This document shows positions 13,240 to 25,504 of a DNA stretch of 64,000 bases, one piece after another. This DNA is from Trogon surrucura (taxonomy: Eukaryota; Chordata; Aves; Trogoniformes; Trogonidae): positions 21,553,487 to 21,617,486 of the forward strand of contig CM036622.1 in NCBI GenBank assembly GCA_020746105.1, given 5' to 3'. Made by a program: the position numbers and the translations under genes. The notes below the pieces were generated by a model, which had not been told where the DNA came from, did no database searches, and saw only the letters and a program-made list of their open reading frames with translations. The first letter of the stretch is position 1, and each line of letters begins with the position of its first letter.

Positions 13240-13600
13240 AAGGGATTTTATGAGCTCACCTATTCAAACCTATTCAAACCAGAAGGATGATGATTAAGGC
13301 AGGAACAAGAAATAACTACATCATCCCTGACGTTTTCTAATCTGTTCCTTAAAACAGGTAATTCTGCCAGCTCCACCAGAGACCAGTGTTGGCACCTCCT
13401 CCCGAGTCCTGACCCAACTGTCCCTGCCTCAGTGTCAGCCCAGCACTTGCTCTACCCAGAGAGGATACTGAGAGCTCTTTAGACTAAACAAACCCAAGTC
13501 TTTCAGTCTTTCCTCAGGAGGTCATGCTTTCTAGACCTCTGAATATTCATGATTTTTTCTTCTTTGGGCTATCACTAATTGGCCCCCTTCCTTCTTAAAG
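13240..13600 (-). mobile_element. Ancient CR1 (L3-like) fragment
   Basis: The stretch around 13485-13560 reads as the reverse complement of the CR1 segment encoding the LGLFSLEK / RRL region. Reading the plus strand, 'actaaacaaacccaag' is followed by 'tcagtctttcctcagg' and 'tttctagacctctgaa', matching the order found in old CR1 copies. Divergence is much higher than in the other copies here and no long frame survives. The edges are uncertain. Confidence 0.65.
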
Positions 13601-16412
13601 CTGAAACCAAAGCCAACTTAGCAACAAATAGAAATAATTTCAGAGTTGATTTACTCATTTACAGTAAATGAAAGATACTTCCTCAAACAACCTGCATCCT
13701 ACACTTGATTACTTAATTTAAGTATTACTTGACATGAAGCTGGAGTGAGCACCTTAATACCAAAGGTAACATTGCTAGACATGATAATGAATGCACAGTA
13801 ACAAAGCAATAATTCACAGCCAATGGTTCTTTTTTTCCCTTTTTCCTTTTTCTTCACTCACTTTTTACACTTTTAAAAAGATTTATTAATTATCTTAAGT
13901 TATTCATTAAAATTCCATACGTGAAGAGATTTTGCCTTACAAATTGAAAGGGTATGCTTCTATGTGTTTCATTTACGAAGCTAAATTTAACTTAATTCAA
14001 GATTTCGTGCATAAAATATCTTGGTATATCCCTGGATTTTTAATTCAAAGAATAATTGCAGAGTTTATTTCTTAGCCAATATAAGAAATATTACTGCAAA
14101 CCTTGTATATAAAAAAATAAGTATATTCTGATAATTATTTAATCAAATCAAGCAATGGAAAACTTAAAATCTGGCATTGATTATCCTGTGTCCTGGGCAG
14201 GAAAAATATATAACACATTCAACCCAATCTAGGGCTATAAACACAATCAATGTATTTTCAGAATGTCCCACACAAGCATTCTTTTCCAAAGATGACATTT
14301 TAATGATATTCAACATGCAGTATGTCACACATGTTGAAAATCTATCATGCCCCTTTAAATATCTTGATGTATGCACATACATGCATACAATCCCCATGGA
14401 GTGTATCCTCTCATTGAATTCATTTCCATACCTAGCAGGGCCATGTCCGTACCTGTTTTCAGAGGCAGGGAGTTCAGGCAATGCAGTTCTCTAAGTCTGG
14501 TTAATCACTCCAAGTCTGAGACACTTTGAGTTCATCACTGCAAGTGTCCTCAGCAAGGCTTAGGTCCTAAATGATCCTGAGCGTGCAACCCAGGCTTCTC
14601 TCGGTGATGCCTCGCCAGGGGTTTTGATTTTGGCCCTCCTCATCACCCAACAAGGCGCACACTGGCTGCCTGATTCCCTCAAGGCTACTGCCCCTGGAGT
14701 GCTGGCCTGGCTCAAGTTCACATCAATTCTTGAACGCAGTGTTTGGGCAGCTTTCATCCCTTTCTCCATGTCTTTTAATACTACTCATCTACTCAGCACA
14801 TTCTCAAAAGGATCTGCCTCCTTCTCTCAACCAGAAGGGTCAAAAAACAAGGGCTAAAAACAAAGTCATCTCTTGGACACAAGCACTGTCTCCGATCTGC
14901 CTTTGGCTGAGACTAACTTCCACTTGCCCTGCATCTGTGCTGGAGATGGGAGCTCAGAAGATGTCTCCTGTCTGGTGTGTTTGGTGACCCACATCTTTAT
15001 TTCGATCACCCATGGGCATTTGTTTTAGAACACAAAGTGGTTAGGCCTCTGCCTGCTAGTCAACACCACAAAAGCAGAAGTGCTGAGCTGCTTTACATAC
15101 CAAGGCAGAGTGATGGGAAAAGAAAGCTCCCCAAATATTGTTTAATCTATGCCTATTTTACCTCTACTTATTCCAGTTTCTCAATTATGACTCCCTCACC
15201 AACAGCGGGCGATGCCATGATGTAAATGCAGAAATACAAAGGCGGTACAGCAAAACAAGGACTACTGTCCCTCTTAGCAATAGGACACTGTTACACCATT
15301 TGGGCCAATGAGGCTGAACCCCTGCCAGGGACAGACTCAAACTCTGATCGAGGTAAGCATGGGTTTGGCTCACAGAAATCATGCTCAAAACTCATGAGCT
15401 GCTTGTTGGGTTTTTTTTTTGCAAGGCAGTGACCTCAGCTGGTCAATACCGCAGGAGACCATGTGTCATCATGAGATTGCTGTGCTGGCACAAAAGGTTA
15501 AAACAACCCGACTGCCCTCCGCTGCTCCCAAGTTGGAGGAAACAAATCCAAACGAGGCTTGGAGGCAATGAACCCAGCAACCAAGTTCTCCTGTTGGCTG
15601 GCTGAGTGGGTGGGTTTTGGCACTCCCAGCCCGTTCCTAAAAGCTATATCTCCTCCTGAAGGGTGGGAAGGATCCCTGTCCCAGGAAATAACTCAGGGAG
15701 AAAAGCTGGTGCGTGGGGCTGTTTCCTACCGTGGAGAGACAGCAACGGGGAGCTTCTCCAGATCAGGGGCTGGAGGGGTGCACTGGTGTTTGCGCCAGAT
15801 GGAGCCAACCATGAAGCAGTTTAACTCCACAGCAAGATTTACACCGCTGAGCCCATTTCTCAGTGCAACAGAAACAGGGAGGAGAGCTTCAGTTTACTAG
15901 GAAATGGTCTTGTTCAGCCAGTGGCATAAACCATTTGCTCTCTTTGTTGTCAAAGTCTACTTGCTCAGGAACTCAATTATCACCCGATCAAACACGATCT
16001 TATTCTCTTATTTCTTAGATAATGGAGGATAATGTTTTTCTCCAAAGAAAAGTTTGAGCCATTTTAAGACATGATTAATCTTTTAGAAAAACTTCAAGCT
16101 TGTTTATGGCACAGAAACATTAAAAGCAGGTGAGGAAGCAGACTATAACCAGCCAAAAGCCACTGATGTCTGCGTCACATAAAATCTCTACAGAGATTAT
16201 AAAAAAACCCCAAAATTACACATGTATCACACACACGTATCACCACCACAGATGCATAACTGATGTACTGTAATAATATTCAGCGATGTCCATTTCTAGC
16301 CCCAAGTGGGCCTAAAACGCACAACCTAGATTTGGCAGAAAGGAGATGGGGGTGAAGGGGTTATCAAACCTCAGACATAAAAAGGAGAGTCCCTCTGCCA
16401 TCAAAGTTGGTT
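13601..16412. other. Unique sequence, nothing recognised
   Basis: AT-rich to about 14.2 kb, more balanced afterwards. The open frames of 60-113 codons have no recognisable features. Confidence 0.6.
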
Positions 16413-17136
16413 GGGCGGTTGGGCGGGGAAAAATTTAATGAAACATAACAAGGGTAAATGTAGGGTCTTGCATCTGGGTAGGAACAACCCCAGGTTCCAG
16501 TATAAGTTGGGGAATGACTTATTAGAGAGTAGTGTAGGGGAAAGGGACCTGGGAGTCTTGGTGGACAGCAGGATGACCATGAGCCAGCACTGTGCCCTTG
16601 TGGCCAGGAAGGCCAATGGCATCCTGGGGTGTATTAGAAGGGGGGTGGTTAGTAGGTCAAGAGAGGTTCTCCTTCCCCTCTACTCTGCCCTGGTGAGACC
16701 CCATCTGGAATATTGTGTCCAGTTCTGGGCCCCTCAGTTCAAGAAAGACAGGGAACTGCTGGAGAGAGTCCAGCACAGGGCAACTAGGATGATTAAGGGA
16801 GTGGAGCATCTCCCTTATGAGAAAAGACTGAGGGAGCTGGGGCTCTTTAGTTTGGAGAAGAGGAGACTGAGGGGTGACCTCATTAATGTTTACAAATATA
16901 TCAAGGGTGAGTGTCACGAGGATGGAGCCAGGCTCTTCTCAGTGACAACCAATGATAGGACAAGGGGTAATGGGCTGAAACTGGAACATAAGAGGTTCCG
17001 CTTAAACTCGAGAAGAAACTTCTTCTCAATGAGGGTGACGGAACACTGGAATGGGCTGCCCAGAGAGGTTGTGGAGTCTCCTTCTCTGGAGACATTCAAG
17101 ACCTGCCTGGACACGTTCCTATGTAGCATAATCTAG
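16411..17136 (+). pseudogene. CR1 ORF2 C-terminal fragment, uninterrupted frame
   Basis: The open frame has 241 codons. The first dozen or so come from flanking sequence. CR1 ORF2 similarity then starts at [21 protein letters not shown] (quoted in part: [12 protein letters not shown]) and continues through [76 protein letters not shown] and [15 protein letters not shown] to the natural stop. In a complete element this part lies after the polymerase active-site motif and forms the C-terminal end of the endonuclease/reverse-transcriptase protein. ORF1, endonuclease and catalytic core are missing, so no active product is expected. The absence of stops or frameshifts over about 235 codons suggests a relatively recent insertion. 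Confidence 0.92.
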
Positions 17137-17225
17137 GCATTCCTGCTCTGGCAGGGGGATTGGACTTGATGATCTTTCGAGGTCCCTTCCAATCCCTAAC
17201 ATTCTATGATTCTATGATTCTATGA
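16413..17225 (+). mobile_element. CR1 LINE, 5'-truncated, well preserved
   Basis: Plus-strand CR1 3' portion: about 720 bp of ORF2, its stop codon at 17134-17136, a short 3' UTR with the phrase 'ggacttgatgatctttcgag', and the diagnostic tail of ATTCTATG repeats at 17201-17225. The reading frame is uninterrupted, so this is one of the youngest copies in the window. The 5' edge is approximate: CR1-like coding begins by about 16430. It sits immediately before a second, older CR1 3' end in the same orientation. Confidence 0.95.
17201..17225 (+). repeat. CR1 3' tail, octamer repeat
   Basis: Three ATTCTATG units plus a partial unit. Birds' CR1 elements end in this short tandem rather than in poly(A), so it fixes the 3' end and orientation of the element. 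Confidence 0.95.
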
Positions 17226-17314
17226 AAGTGCCCGGTCCAGGAAAACCAACAACAGCACTTGCACAGCTCTTACTGTAGAGCAAATAGAGAAGTACCTGGG
17301 AGCACCTGAGAAAC

Positions 17315-17498
17315 TGAGGGTGGCTGAACACTGTGACAGGTTTACTAGGCATGTCGTGGAGTCTCCACTGGTGGAGATATCCAAAATCAAGAACAGGCAC
17401 AGCCCTGAGGCACCCACTGTAGATGACGCTGCTTTAAGCAGAGGGGTCAGACTAAGCAACCTCCAGAAGTCCCTTCTGACCTCTGTGATTCTGTGAAA
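17315..17498 (+). mobile_element. Second, older CR1 3' end
   Basis: A diverged version of the CR1 terminus: a 'gaacactgtgacagg' stretch, then 'gtggagtctccactggtgga' (the [18 protein letters not shown]), then the 3' UTR phrase 'ctccagaagtcccttctgac' and a GATTCTGTGA tail at about 17488-17497. It has the same orientation as the element ending at 17225 but is clearly more diverged, so it is an independent, older insertion. Confidence 0.85.
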
Positions 17499-18673
17499 GA
17501 GCCATCAAACAAAATTGGATTTTTATTCAACGCCTGATTTTAAGGACAGTGTGTGGCAGTAGGTGGAAATGCAAGCTGTGCAGAGCACAGCAAAGGAGGA
17601 GAAGGATCTCGCCTGTTGATGCTGTGAGGTGCTGGGAAGGATAACAAGGTGAAGGAAAGCTGGCCCAGAGCAGCCAGTGGCTCTGCAGAGGTGGCAAGTA
17701 AAACTATGGGTAGGAGAGTCTTCATGAAGGCGCCCCTGGTGCACAGAAGTGATTCTAGCAAAGCTGCAAATGGTTGCCTGGGCCACTGGCGCAGCCCGGT
17801 GCTGGCAGTCAGGAAGAAATCCCTTATGGCAGGCAGAAAGGAGCAGTTTTCCTACGAGGAATGAGCAGCCACGAGAAATTTTGCAGTGCTGGCCGAACCT
17901 CAACTGCTGCCAAGCTGCTTCCTCCCGTCAGCCCAGTCCTGCCTACCCCCTCCCCACTTTCTCCTGTATATCAGCCACCTGGAGCTGCAGACCTTCCCTT
18001 GAGGTCCTCCCCAGCCTTGGAAACGGCGCGCTGTTTGGCTTGGCCAGGGCAGTTTTAGTATCAGACTCATTAGCAAGGCGGGTGCACACTCCCCGACTTG
18101 TGAAAGTCACAACAGGCCGTATGTGCTCCAGGATGGGGTTCACACCCAGAGCCCTGCACACATCGCTCAGACCTGCTCCCTCCCATCACCGCCACTTCTC
18201 CCCCATCTGTGCGTCCCAGCACGGCCACGCAACGCAGACAGCTGCCTGTTACTACTCTAGTTGCCTGAATCCCACTAAATGCTTGTCAAAGTGCCCAGAG
18301 AGCTGAAAGTGAGCTCTTTAAATCACATTTGTTGAAAGATCCCTGGTGCCTGTTCCTGCTTTTCGTTTTCAGCAACTCTCTGAAATCATAGTTTGTTTTA
18401 CAGTGATGTTTTGTTTTTCTTTTCCTGCATCCAACCTATAAGTCATGGATGATGCATATTAAACACATTAAATGGGTTTCAGTGGGGCTGCACACCATGT
18501 GTGAGTGAGGCTGAGGTCTGGGACAACAGAGTTTTCGTGTAGTTTCTACGCCGGGAAGCTATACGGTGCGCTGCTCCCTCATGCACAGCACTGGGAGAGA
18601 CACTTGGTCCCACTTTAAACCTAAGGACAAGGTTAGATGGAGGGAGGTGACAAAACAGAAAAGGATGTTGCTG
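17499..18673. other. Unique sequence, nothing recognised
   Basis: Moderately GC-rich around 17.6-18.3 kb. A 185-codon open frame at 17749-18306 has proline/serine-rich, non-conserved-looking composition and overlaps other equally long frames, so I treat it as chance. Confidence 0.5.
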
Positions 18674-18695
18674 AGGAGGAGGAGGAGGAGGAAGA
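18674..18695. repeat. (AGG)n trinucleotide run
   Basis: About six GGA units, slightly interrupted at the 3' edge. Confidence 0.85.
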
Positions 18696-18774
18696 ACCGA
18701 AGTCTACATGATGGGTTAAAGCAGAGCCTGGAAATAAGGACAGCTTGGATTGATGCCTGACCACAGCTGAGAAT

Positions 18775-18832
18775 GGGAAAGTCTCGTCACTTCTGTGCTT
18801 CTGCTTCCCCATCTGTGAAATGAGGAGAATAA
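18775..18832 (+). mobile_element. MIR-like SINE remnant
   Basis: The stretch reads like the 3' half of a MIR element: 'aagtctcgtcacttctgtgc', then 'cttccccatctgtgaaatga' and 'ggagaataa'. This matches the remembered MIR order of CAAGTCACTT, CTGTGCCTCAGTTTCC, CATCTGTAAAATGGGGATAAT. The promoter half with the A and B boxes is not recognisable. Confidence 0.6.
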
Positions 18833-20573
18833 ACAAATTCGGTACCCTTTCCTCAGGGAAGGTATATACAATCCAGAAGAGTTTTGAGCTCCCCAAACAG
18901 AACCACTTCTTTGTATACAAGAAGCTGTCATATATTTTTAGAAGAATTTTTAATTAGAAGAACAGCTTCCTCCTTTTTCTAAAAAATAAATGAGATTTTT
19001 GTTCTTATTATACATTTATGACCCTGCACCAGATGATATTTTTTAGTCCTGTGCCTTTCAAATTTTGCTATTAATATGTCGTAAGAAAATCAGGGGTTGT
19101 GTCCAAATTCCAATTCATGGGATTGGAATTAATATCTCCATTAAAATGAAAAAGGAGGAGTAATGGGGGGAAGTCTCGGAAGCCCTGGCGAGTGGTAATG
19201 GTTGGACTCAGCTCTTCTGTCCCAGTGACTCATTCTGGGAATGGATAGTGCCTCTGTCGTCTTCAGACGTTTAACACCTCCCTAACAAGATTTAGCATCA
19301 GCTGGGATGTGTGAACAAATAACATTAAGCAACTTGAGACTTCCTAGAACATCTGTCTCTAAGCTGTGTTAGGGCCTGATTCTGTCAGAGGAGGATGAGA
19401 GTTGGAGAGGCTACGCATCGGGCTTTTTGTTATTAATACCAGCAGTGGGGAATTTCAGTTACGAGTCATCCCTCCCAGATCATGTTTCTGAAGATGTAAA
19501 GAAGAAAACAAGGTTCAGAGGAAAGCACCCTGCCAAAAGGAAGAATATTTTAGGAAGATCTTTCTGACTCTATCCAGATTATGTGTAAATTTAAGTTACC
19601 AAGAGAAAATGAGAACCATTTGTTCAAAGTTCAAATCCTGTCTGGCCTTTACTAGGCTAGGTTTCAAGCATCCTGTTTTGCCTAATCTCTGCGTCTCAAT
19701 CCATCACCTTGATGCAACTTCCCCATGAGAAATCTCCATAGCCCTACCCAAGCAGTTGGACATGGGAACAAGAACATCAGTGCTGGAGCTCTCTCCTGGC
19801 AACTTGTGTGTGTTGTCAAGTGTTTGAGTGCAAGCAGAGTATGAGATACCCTTAAGCTGTACGGTTTCAAGTATCTTGGGCTGAGTAGGTGTCAGAAAAT
19901 TGAGCTCAAACCAAAGCCTTTTCTCAAAATTTTCTGGCTTTTATCTTCAAGGGAGCCCCACAAGCTGAGTTTGGGCTGTAAATTCCAACTCACTCTTGCA
20001 ATTTGACTGTTGTGGCTCTACCATGGTACAAATTCATGGCAGTCCCACCTCAGCTGTGTTGAGACAGAAACCCCAAATTCAGGAGTACATGGGACAGGCT
20101 GGAAACAAGCATTGACTATTTGTCAAAAAAATCCAAATTTTCAACAGCTTTTCTCCCAGATATTTTAAGTAGTTTCCAGATCTGAACTGCATAAAAGCAA
20201 TCCAGAATTTATACATAGGTAATAAAAGGGTTCTGAAGGTTAGCTGTTGATTGGGAAAACTTGAGGATCCTATAACAAAAATGTAATGAAAGCAGTGTGG
20301 TTTCCTGACATTTCCAGCATACTGTAACTCATTCTGTGTAATTTATAAGCCCTCAATTTGTTTTTCAAAGTTCTGAAAGCTCAACGTTTCACTGATATAT
20401 TCCCCATGAAACTCACCTCAATATGTTTTTGGCTTTTTGATGGAGAGCTCTAAAGGTTATCCAAACTGTAGGCACTGAAGGAAAGTCCATGCTTCTAACA
20501 ATGTCTACTCCTGCTTTCTGGGGAAAGCCTTGCCCTCGCTTTTTTCTGGCCATCAGCCCACATGCACACTCTG
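18833..20573. other. Unique sequence, nothing recognised
   Basis: No gene or transposon recognised. It contains a perfect 9-bp inverted repeat at 19106-19130 with a 7-nt loop. Confidence 0.55.
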
Positions 20574-21112
20574 TCACAGAATCACAGAATCACAGAATCA
20601 CAGAATGTTAGAGGTTGGAAGGGACCTTAAAGATCATCTAGTCCAACCCCCCTGCCAGAGCAGGACCACCTACACTAGAGCGCACAGGAACGCGTCCAGG
20701 CGGGTTTTGAATGTCTCAAGAGAAGGAGATTCCACAACCTCCCTGGGCAGCCTGTTCCAGTGCTCGGTCACCCTTACAGTAAAAAAGTTTTTCCTCATAT
20801 TTTTCTGGAACCTCCTGTGTTCCAGCTTCCACCCATTGCCCCTTGTCCTGTCAGTGGACGCCGCTGAAAAGAGCCTGGCTCCATCCTCCTGACATTCCCC
20901 CTTGACATATTTATAAACATTGATGAGGTCACCCCTCAGCCTCCTCTTCTCCAAGCTAAAGAGATCCAGCTCCTTCAGCCTTTCCTCATAAGGGAGATGC
21001 TCCACTCCCTTCACCATCTTTGTGGCTCTACGCTGGACTCTCTCAAGCAGCTCCCTGTCCTTCTTGAACTGAGGGACCCAGAACTGGACACAATATTCCA
21101 GATGTGGGAGGA
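20574..21112 (-). mobile_element. CR1 LINE, 5'-truncated, well preserved
   Basis: Minus-strand CR1. The low-coordinate end is the tail, with four ACAGAATC-type units at 20574-20607, then the 3' UTR phrase 'gttggaagggaccttaaaga' and 'tctagtccaacccccctgcc' on the plus strand. ORF2 coding follows to about 21112, where similarity stops abruptly in the phrase before 'ccagatgtgggagg'. The frame is open throughout. It belongs to a subfamily close to the 16.4-kb copy. Confidence 0.95.
20670..21017 (-). pseudogene. CR1 ORF2 C-terminal fragment, uninterrupted
   Basis: 115 codons from an internal methionine to the natural CR1 stop. The same frame is open back to about 21110, which adds the LEYCVQFW and [12 protein letters not shown] motifs. 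Landmarks inside are [34 protein letters not shown], and [20 protein letters not shown]. The catalytic domain is absent. It differs from the 16.4-kb copy in several residues (for example [16 protein letters not shown] against [16 protein letters not shown]), so the two are separate insertions of related subfamilies. Confidence 0.9.
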
Positions 21113-24100
21113 AGCGGATATACTACTCCCCTTAACAAATTCCAAGGAGTGGAACACATTCTTTTGATACCAGCAGTTATTAAGGTAACTGGTTGGGCAC
21201 CCACAATGCAGCTTGAAAAGATCAGTCGGCTGCCTTCTGATGACACTCACAATGACAAGAAGCATGCCCAGACAGTCAGAGAAGCAGGGTATACAGGAGA
21301 TACAGATGAAACAACTCCCACCTATCAGACAAGGCCAGAATTAAAAGGGAAATGATTAAGTACTGCAGACATTGTCAGTCACCTACCAAGCAAAGAGATG
21401 AATGCACTCACGAACATGTTTGCCATCGCTAATCATATCTTTTCACAACGCAAGCATTTTTTCATTTCACAAATATGAAATCAGGCCTATTTCACTTGAT
21501 AAAACCTTTGCTGCGAGCATTCTGTCAGGTTAGATGGTAGCCTGTAGGAACACTGAAATTTTTACAGGCTATGAAGATTTAGGAAGATGAACTCCAAAAG
21601 GCCGCATCTGTACAGACAGGTGGGGAGTACTTGCTGTCTCCCTCCATGCCCAGGCTCTTCTTCATCCCTTCAGGGGAAACACAGCACGCCTCGCCTCGGG
21701 GGGTACCTGCCCTGCCTGTGCTGGGTGGCAGTGATTGCTATAAACACACACACATCCATCCATCGCTTACTGAAACACTCAGCCACTGAGCGAGCAGCAA
21801 TAGAGAGGAGAAAGCCTTTCGATCGCTCACAAGCACACTCATCTCATGCCGTCAGCCCACAGATGAGGCTGGTGGATTTACCTGCCCCATGGGCCTGCTG
21901 AGATGCTTTTCATGGGCTTATAGGACTTTGAGGTCCCGAGTGCTGCTCACCGCTGCTGATGATCACTGAGTCATTACTGAGATGGGTGAGGTTTTCCTGA
22001 AAGACCTGACTCCTGAAGTCATCTGGTTACATGAGGATTTCAGTTTTCATTTTAATTCCAATTTAATTCTAGCCCTAGCAGATGCAGAAAAGTCCTCAAA
22101 ACGTGGTATCTAAGGGCTCCAAACACAGTATCCAATACAAAGAAATTATATTAAATGCTTTAAAAAATCACACTGTTTTACAATCAGTCTTGCAACTCTT
22201 TTTTGAAACTTCTAACATTGTATGTTCCTTGACCTCAGAAAAGGCCTGTATTAGTGACAAGTTATTTCATTAAGATACAGCAGCCATTGTACTACAGCAG
22301 CCACCTCTAAAATCTTTTCAATTGCCTGAGGTAACTAAATAACGATACTTCATTATTCACAGGTTGCTTAAGTATTATCTGTTTTAAGTGCAGGGAAGTC
22401 TAGATAACATCTAATTGCAAAGAGAAGCACTGGAAAGTTTTTGAGGGTGGCAACTGCATACCTAAATGACATTTATTTATTTAGAAGTGCTTAAGACATG
22501 CTTTTCACTTATCCTAGGCAGACACAAAGCCTTGAAATCAGAACTCATGCAATATCACTTGGCCAAGTGCCTATACTTGGAAGAACTTTTTCAGCACACC
22601 CAAACTAAGATATTCCTTTCCCAGTTTCTATCACTTAATCATCTTTCTTCTGCAGACACCACCCATAGTAAAAAAAAAAAAAATGAGATAAGCAGAGAAA
22701 TCCCTGCTTAACTACAAGGCTACAGATGATTCTATTGAACATGTTAGCAAAATAAGAAGAAAAAATTCAAATTGATTTCCTGAGTTTTGTCTGTGATGAT
22801 TAACTTCAGAGCCAATTGTTCCCCAGCTGTATAAAACTCTGAACGCGAGGATTCTTGACTGAAACACCGATACAACCATAGCAATAGCTGTGAGGTTGTG
22901 ATGTAGCAACATTATGAGCAAGGCGATGGGGCAGCCCATGACTTACTGTTGAGAATCCTCAGCAAAACTCGGTGGCCACAAGACCAAGAGTAGCTTCAAA
23001 TTAACGCTCATAGGAGAGGAAAACCTGTTATCATCATTGAGCTGGGACAACCCACTAAATACAAGCCATAGAATCAGTGATTTCTGTGCCTCTGGCCGCA
23101 CACTTCATGCTGAGCTAGATTTTTTCAGTGGTTAACATGCTGATACAGGCAAGGACGTACTCACGAAGTTCTTTATCATCTCACCCTTAATACACAAATA
23201 GGTTTGAGGCCTTTGAAAAGAGCCTCCAACAATGCCTTTTAATCCCTTCCCCCAACTCCAGAGCAGCATATATCAAAAGAAGCTTTTCAAAAGTGCAACC
23301 ATAACTGTCTCTCTCAGAAAAAGCCACTTTCTGTTTCAGACAAAATGGACCACATTCTGCATTGCTCCAGTTGTATATGGAAGATGCACATTTAGTGGTA
23401 GTTTGTTAAGTACAAAAATCTTTACTGTTGCTCATTTTCATCACGGCACCTTTCCAAAGGAAGGGAGTTTGCACTGCTCCCTGCCTGTTTACAAGGAGCC
23501 AGGGAGTGCTGAGCTCGGCAGCGTGCAAAGCAAAGCCTTTCACTCCAAGCAGGCGCACACACATGATTCCAATATCCCCGCTCCGAATTTGGAAGCCACA
23601 GCTGCTACTTTAGACCACAGCAACTGAGAACACCCCAGGGGGAGAGCAAGCAAGAGGCTGAGATCCCATACGTAGAGCCATGACAGCAGCGTGGTGCAGA
23701 GCTCCGGGGCACCCAGCAGCCGTCGGTGCAGCTCATCATGTGGCACTGGGAGAGCTCTCTGAGGTCAGTGGACACGCAGTGAGTAAAAAGAAAATGAAAA
23801 CAGCCTAGCTATCATCAAGGGGAGCAGTGAGGAGAAGAAGCCACAGAGAGGGCTGCTCTTACCAAATGATTCACCCTTGATAGGAAAGTAAGGGCAGCAC
23901 TGCAGGAGATTTACACTGCTGAGCAGCTGGTTCACACAAATACCCCCTGTAGCACTCGAGCCAACATACAGACAGTCACAGAATCAGGGTCTTAACAAGT
24001 AAGAACAAATAAGGGTAGCACCAGAGCATCCTTTCCTACTAACACTTCTGCTTCTCCAGATCTTACTGACTTTTTGTGCATCCTCCTGTTTTCTTCACTG

Positions 24101-24769
24101 GGTGTCTTGGCTAAACCACTCCATGATATCGCAGGGAGAGAAGAGCCTACACCATTAGCATGTGTTCAGGCAAGCCCAATGCCAGCTTATTTGGCCTGAT
24201 ACTCTGTAAAACACTAAAGTTACTGAAAGATTTTCAGAGCAGTTTTGCACTTTATTCACATCCAGGAGTGTATGGCTTTAATAAATTCTGCTTTGGAGTG
24301 CTTTCTGGTGTGCTGTGGGTCTGAGAATTCTCTGTGGTTTGTGGTCACTTGTTTTTCTAATATTTTGGTCAGTATCCAATCTCACTAGTATTGCTGGCTA
24401 TACCCATGTAATTTCTGCTAGAATTGAATTTTCCACAGAGTGCAACTTTATAGCTCTTTGGTGTTCCCCAACACACGAAGAGAGGTTACTGCCAGTTTGA
24501 CCAACTTCTACATATTCATGCTTTCAAGTAAGGGCCAGAATAACATTAACTGAGTCTCTACAAAGTCCTATAAAATTTCTTTACAGTGCTTTACAGTTCC
24601 CAACAGGAACCAAATTTATCATCTCATCCTTTCTGACAGCACATGTATCCAAAGGTGTGGTGGAGCTCAGAGGGAAAGTCAGGATGTGACAATTTACAAT
24701 CCCATCACTCGAGCCTCATTTTAAAGAACGTGACTAAAGTTCATCAAACACCCCAAAGCCATTCCTCCA
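21113..24769. other. Unique sequence, nothing recognised
   Basis: Only short open frames. A 14-base A-run lies near 22670-22683. No recognisable transposon or RNA gene. Confidence 0.55.
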
Positions 24770-24800
24770 AAGGCAGAGGGGCGCTGGGCAGGGCTGTGGT

Positions 24801-24915
24801 GGGCGGGGCTGGGCATGCATCACGCCTATGTCACAGTGCCACCACCCTGCAACGCAGATGTCACCATGCCCTGGGATGGGATAAAAGGCAGCATCCTCCC
24901 GTGTCCCTGCCAGAG
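24801..24915 (+). promoter_or_regulatory. Candidate RNA polymerase II core promoter
   Basis: A canonical GC box, GGGCGGGGC, lies at 24801-24809 and a TATA-like GATAAAAGG at 24880-24888. About 25-30 bp after the TATA-like box a start site would fall near 24910, just before the GC-rich tandem-repeat region. Spacing and order fit a promoter, either of an LTR or of a non-coding transcript. No transcript evidence is visible from sequence. Confidence 0.35.
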
Positions 24916-24969
24916 CTGGCCCCAGGGGTGGCCCGAACACATCCGAGAGGGAGTCCTCAAGGATCCTGT

Positions 24970-25064
24970 GGATTTACTTGGGGGGGTCTGAGAGGAGAAG
25001 ACCGAAGAGTCCTTGAAGAGCCTCTGGTTTTACTTGGAGGGTCTGAGAGGAGAAGACCGAAGAG
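24970..25064. repeat. 55-bp tandem duplication
   Basis: The block GTCTGAGAGGAGAAGACCGA, followed by AGAG, occurs at 24986-25009 and again at 25041-25064. Both copies are preceded by a 'ttacttgg' stretch. The period is 55 bp. Confidence 0.9.
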
Positions 25065-25504
25065 GCTGGACAAGGCTGCTGCAAGGAGGTTCTGAGCTGC
25101 CAGGCCAGTTCCTAGCAGGGCCACCCTTCAAAGCTCATCTGAGGAATGGGAATCCTTTCCAGTGGGACAACCATGGCCAGAGCAAGGGAATGCCTTCTGG
25201 GGGAGCACTGCAGAGCTCAGCCTCCTCATCCCCTGCAGAGCCAGGGGCAGCAGCCCGAGGAAATCGGAAGCAGAGATGCAGGTGCCAGGGGTCCCAGTTG
25301 GAGCACCTACTGGTGTCCTGCCAGGCATGGGAAGGATTTTTGCCACCAAGGTTGATCAGGCCTGGAGCGTTTGTAAGCCCCTGAGATGGCTCCAGGCTGG
25401 GGGAGAACAGGGCTTGTGCATCTCCAGGGAGGCGTGACCAGCCTGTGGGACGAGGAGGTGGGTCTTGCTCACATGCTCAGGGAGTAGCCGATCACCAGCG
25501 CTGG

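Noticed and set aside
17749..18306. 185-codon plus-strand frame
   Set aside because: Overlaps frames in other phases, with no recognisable domain and no supporting signals.
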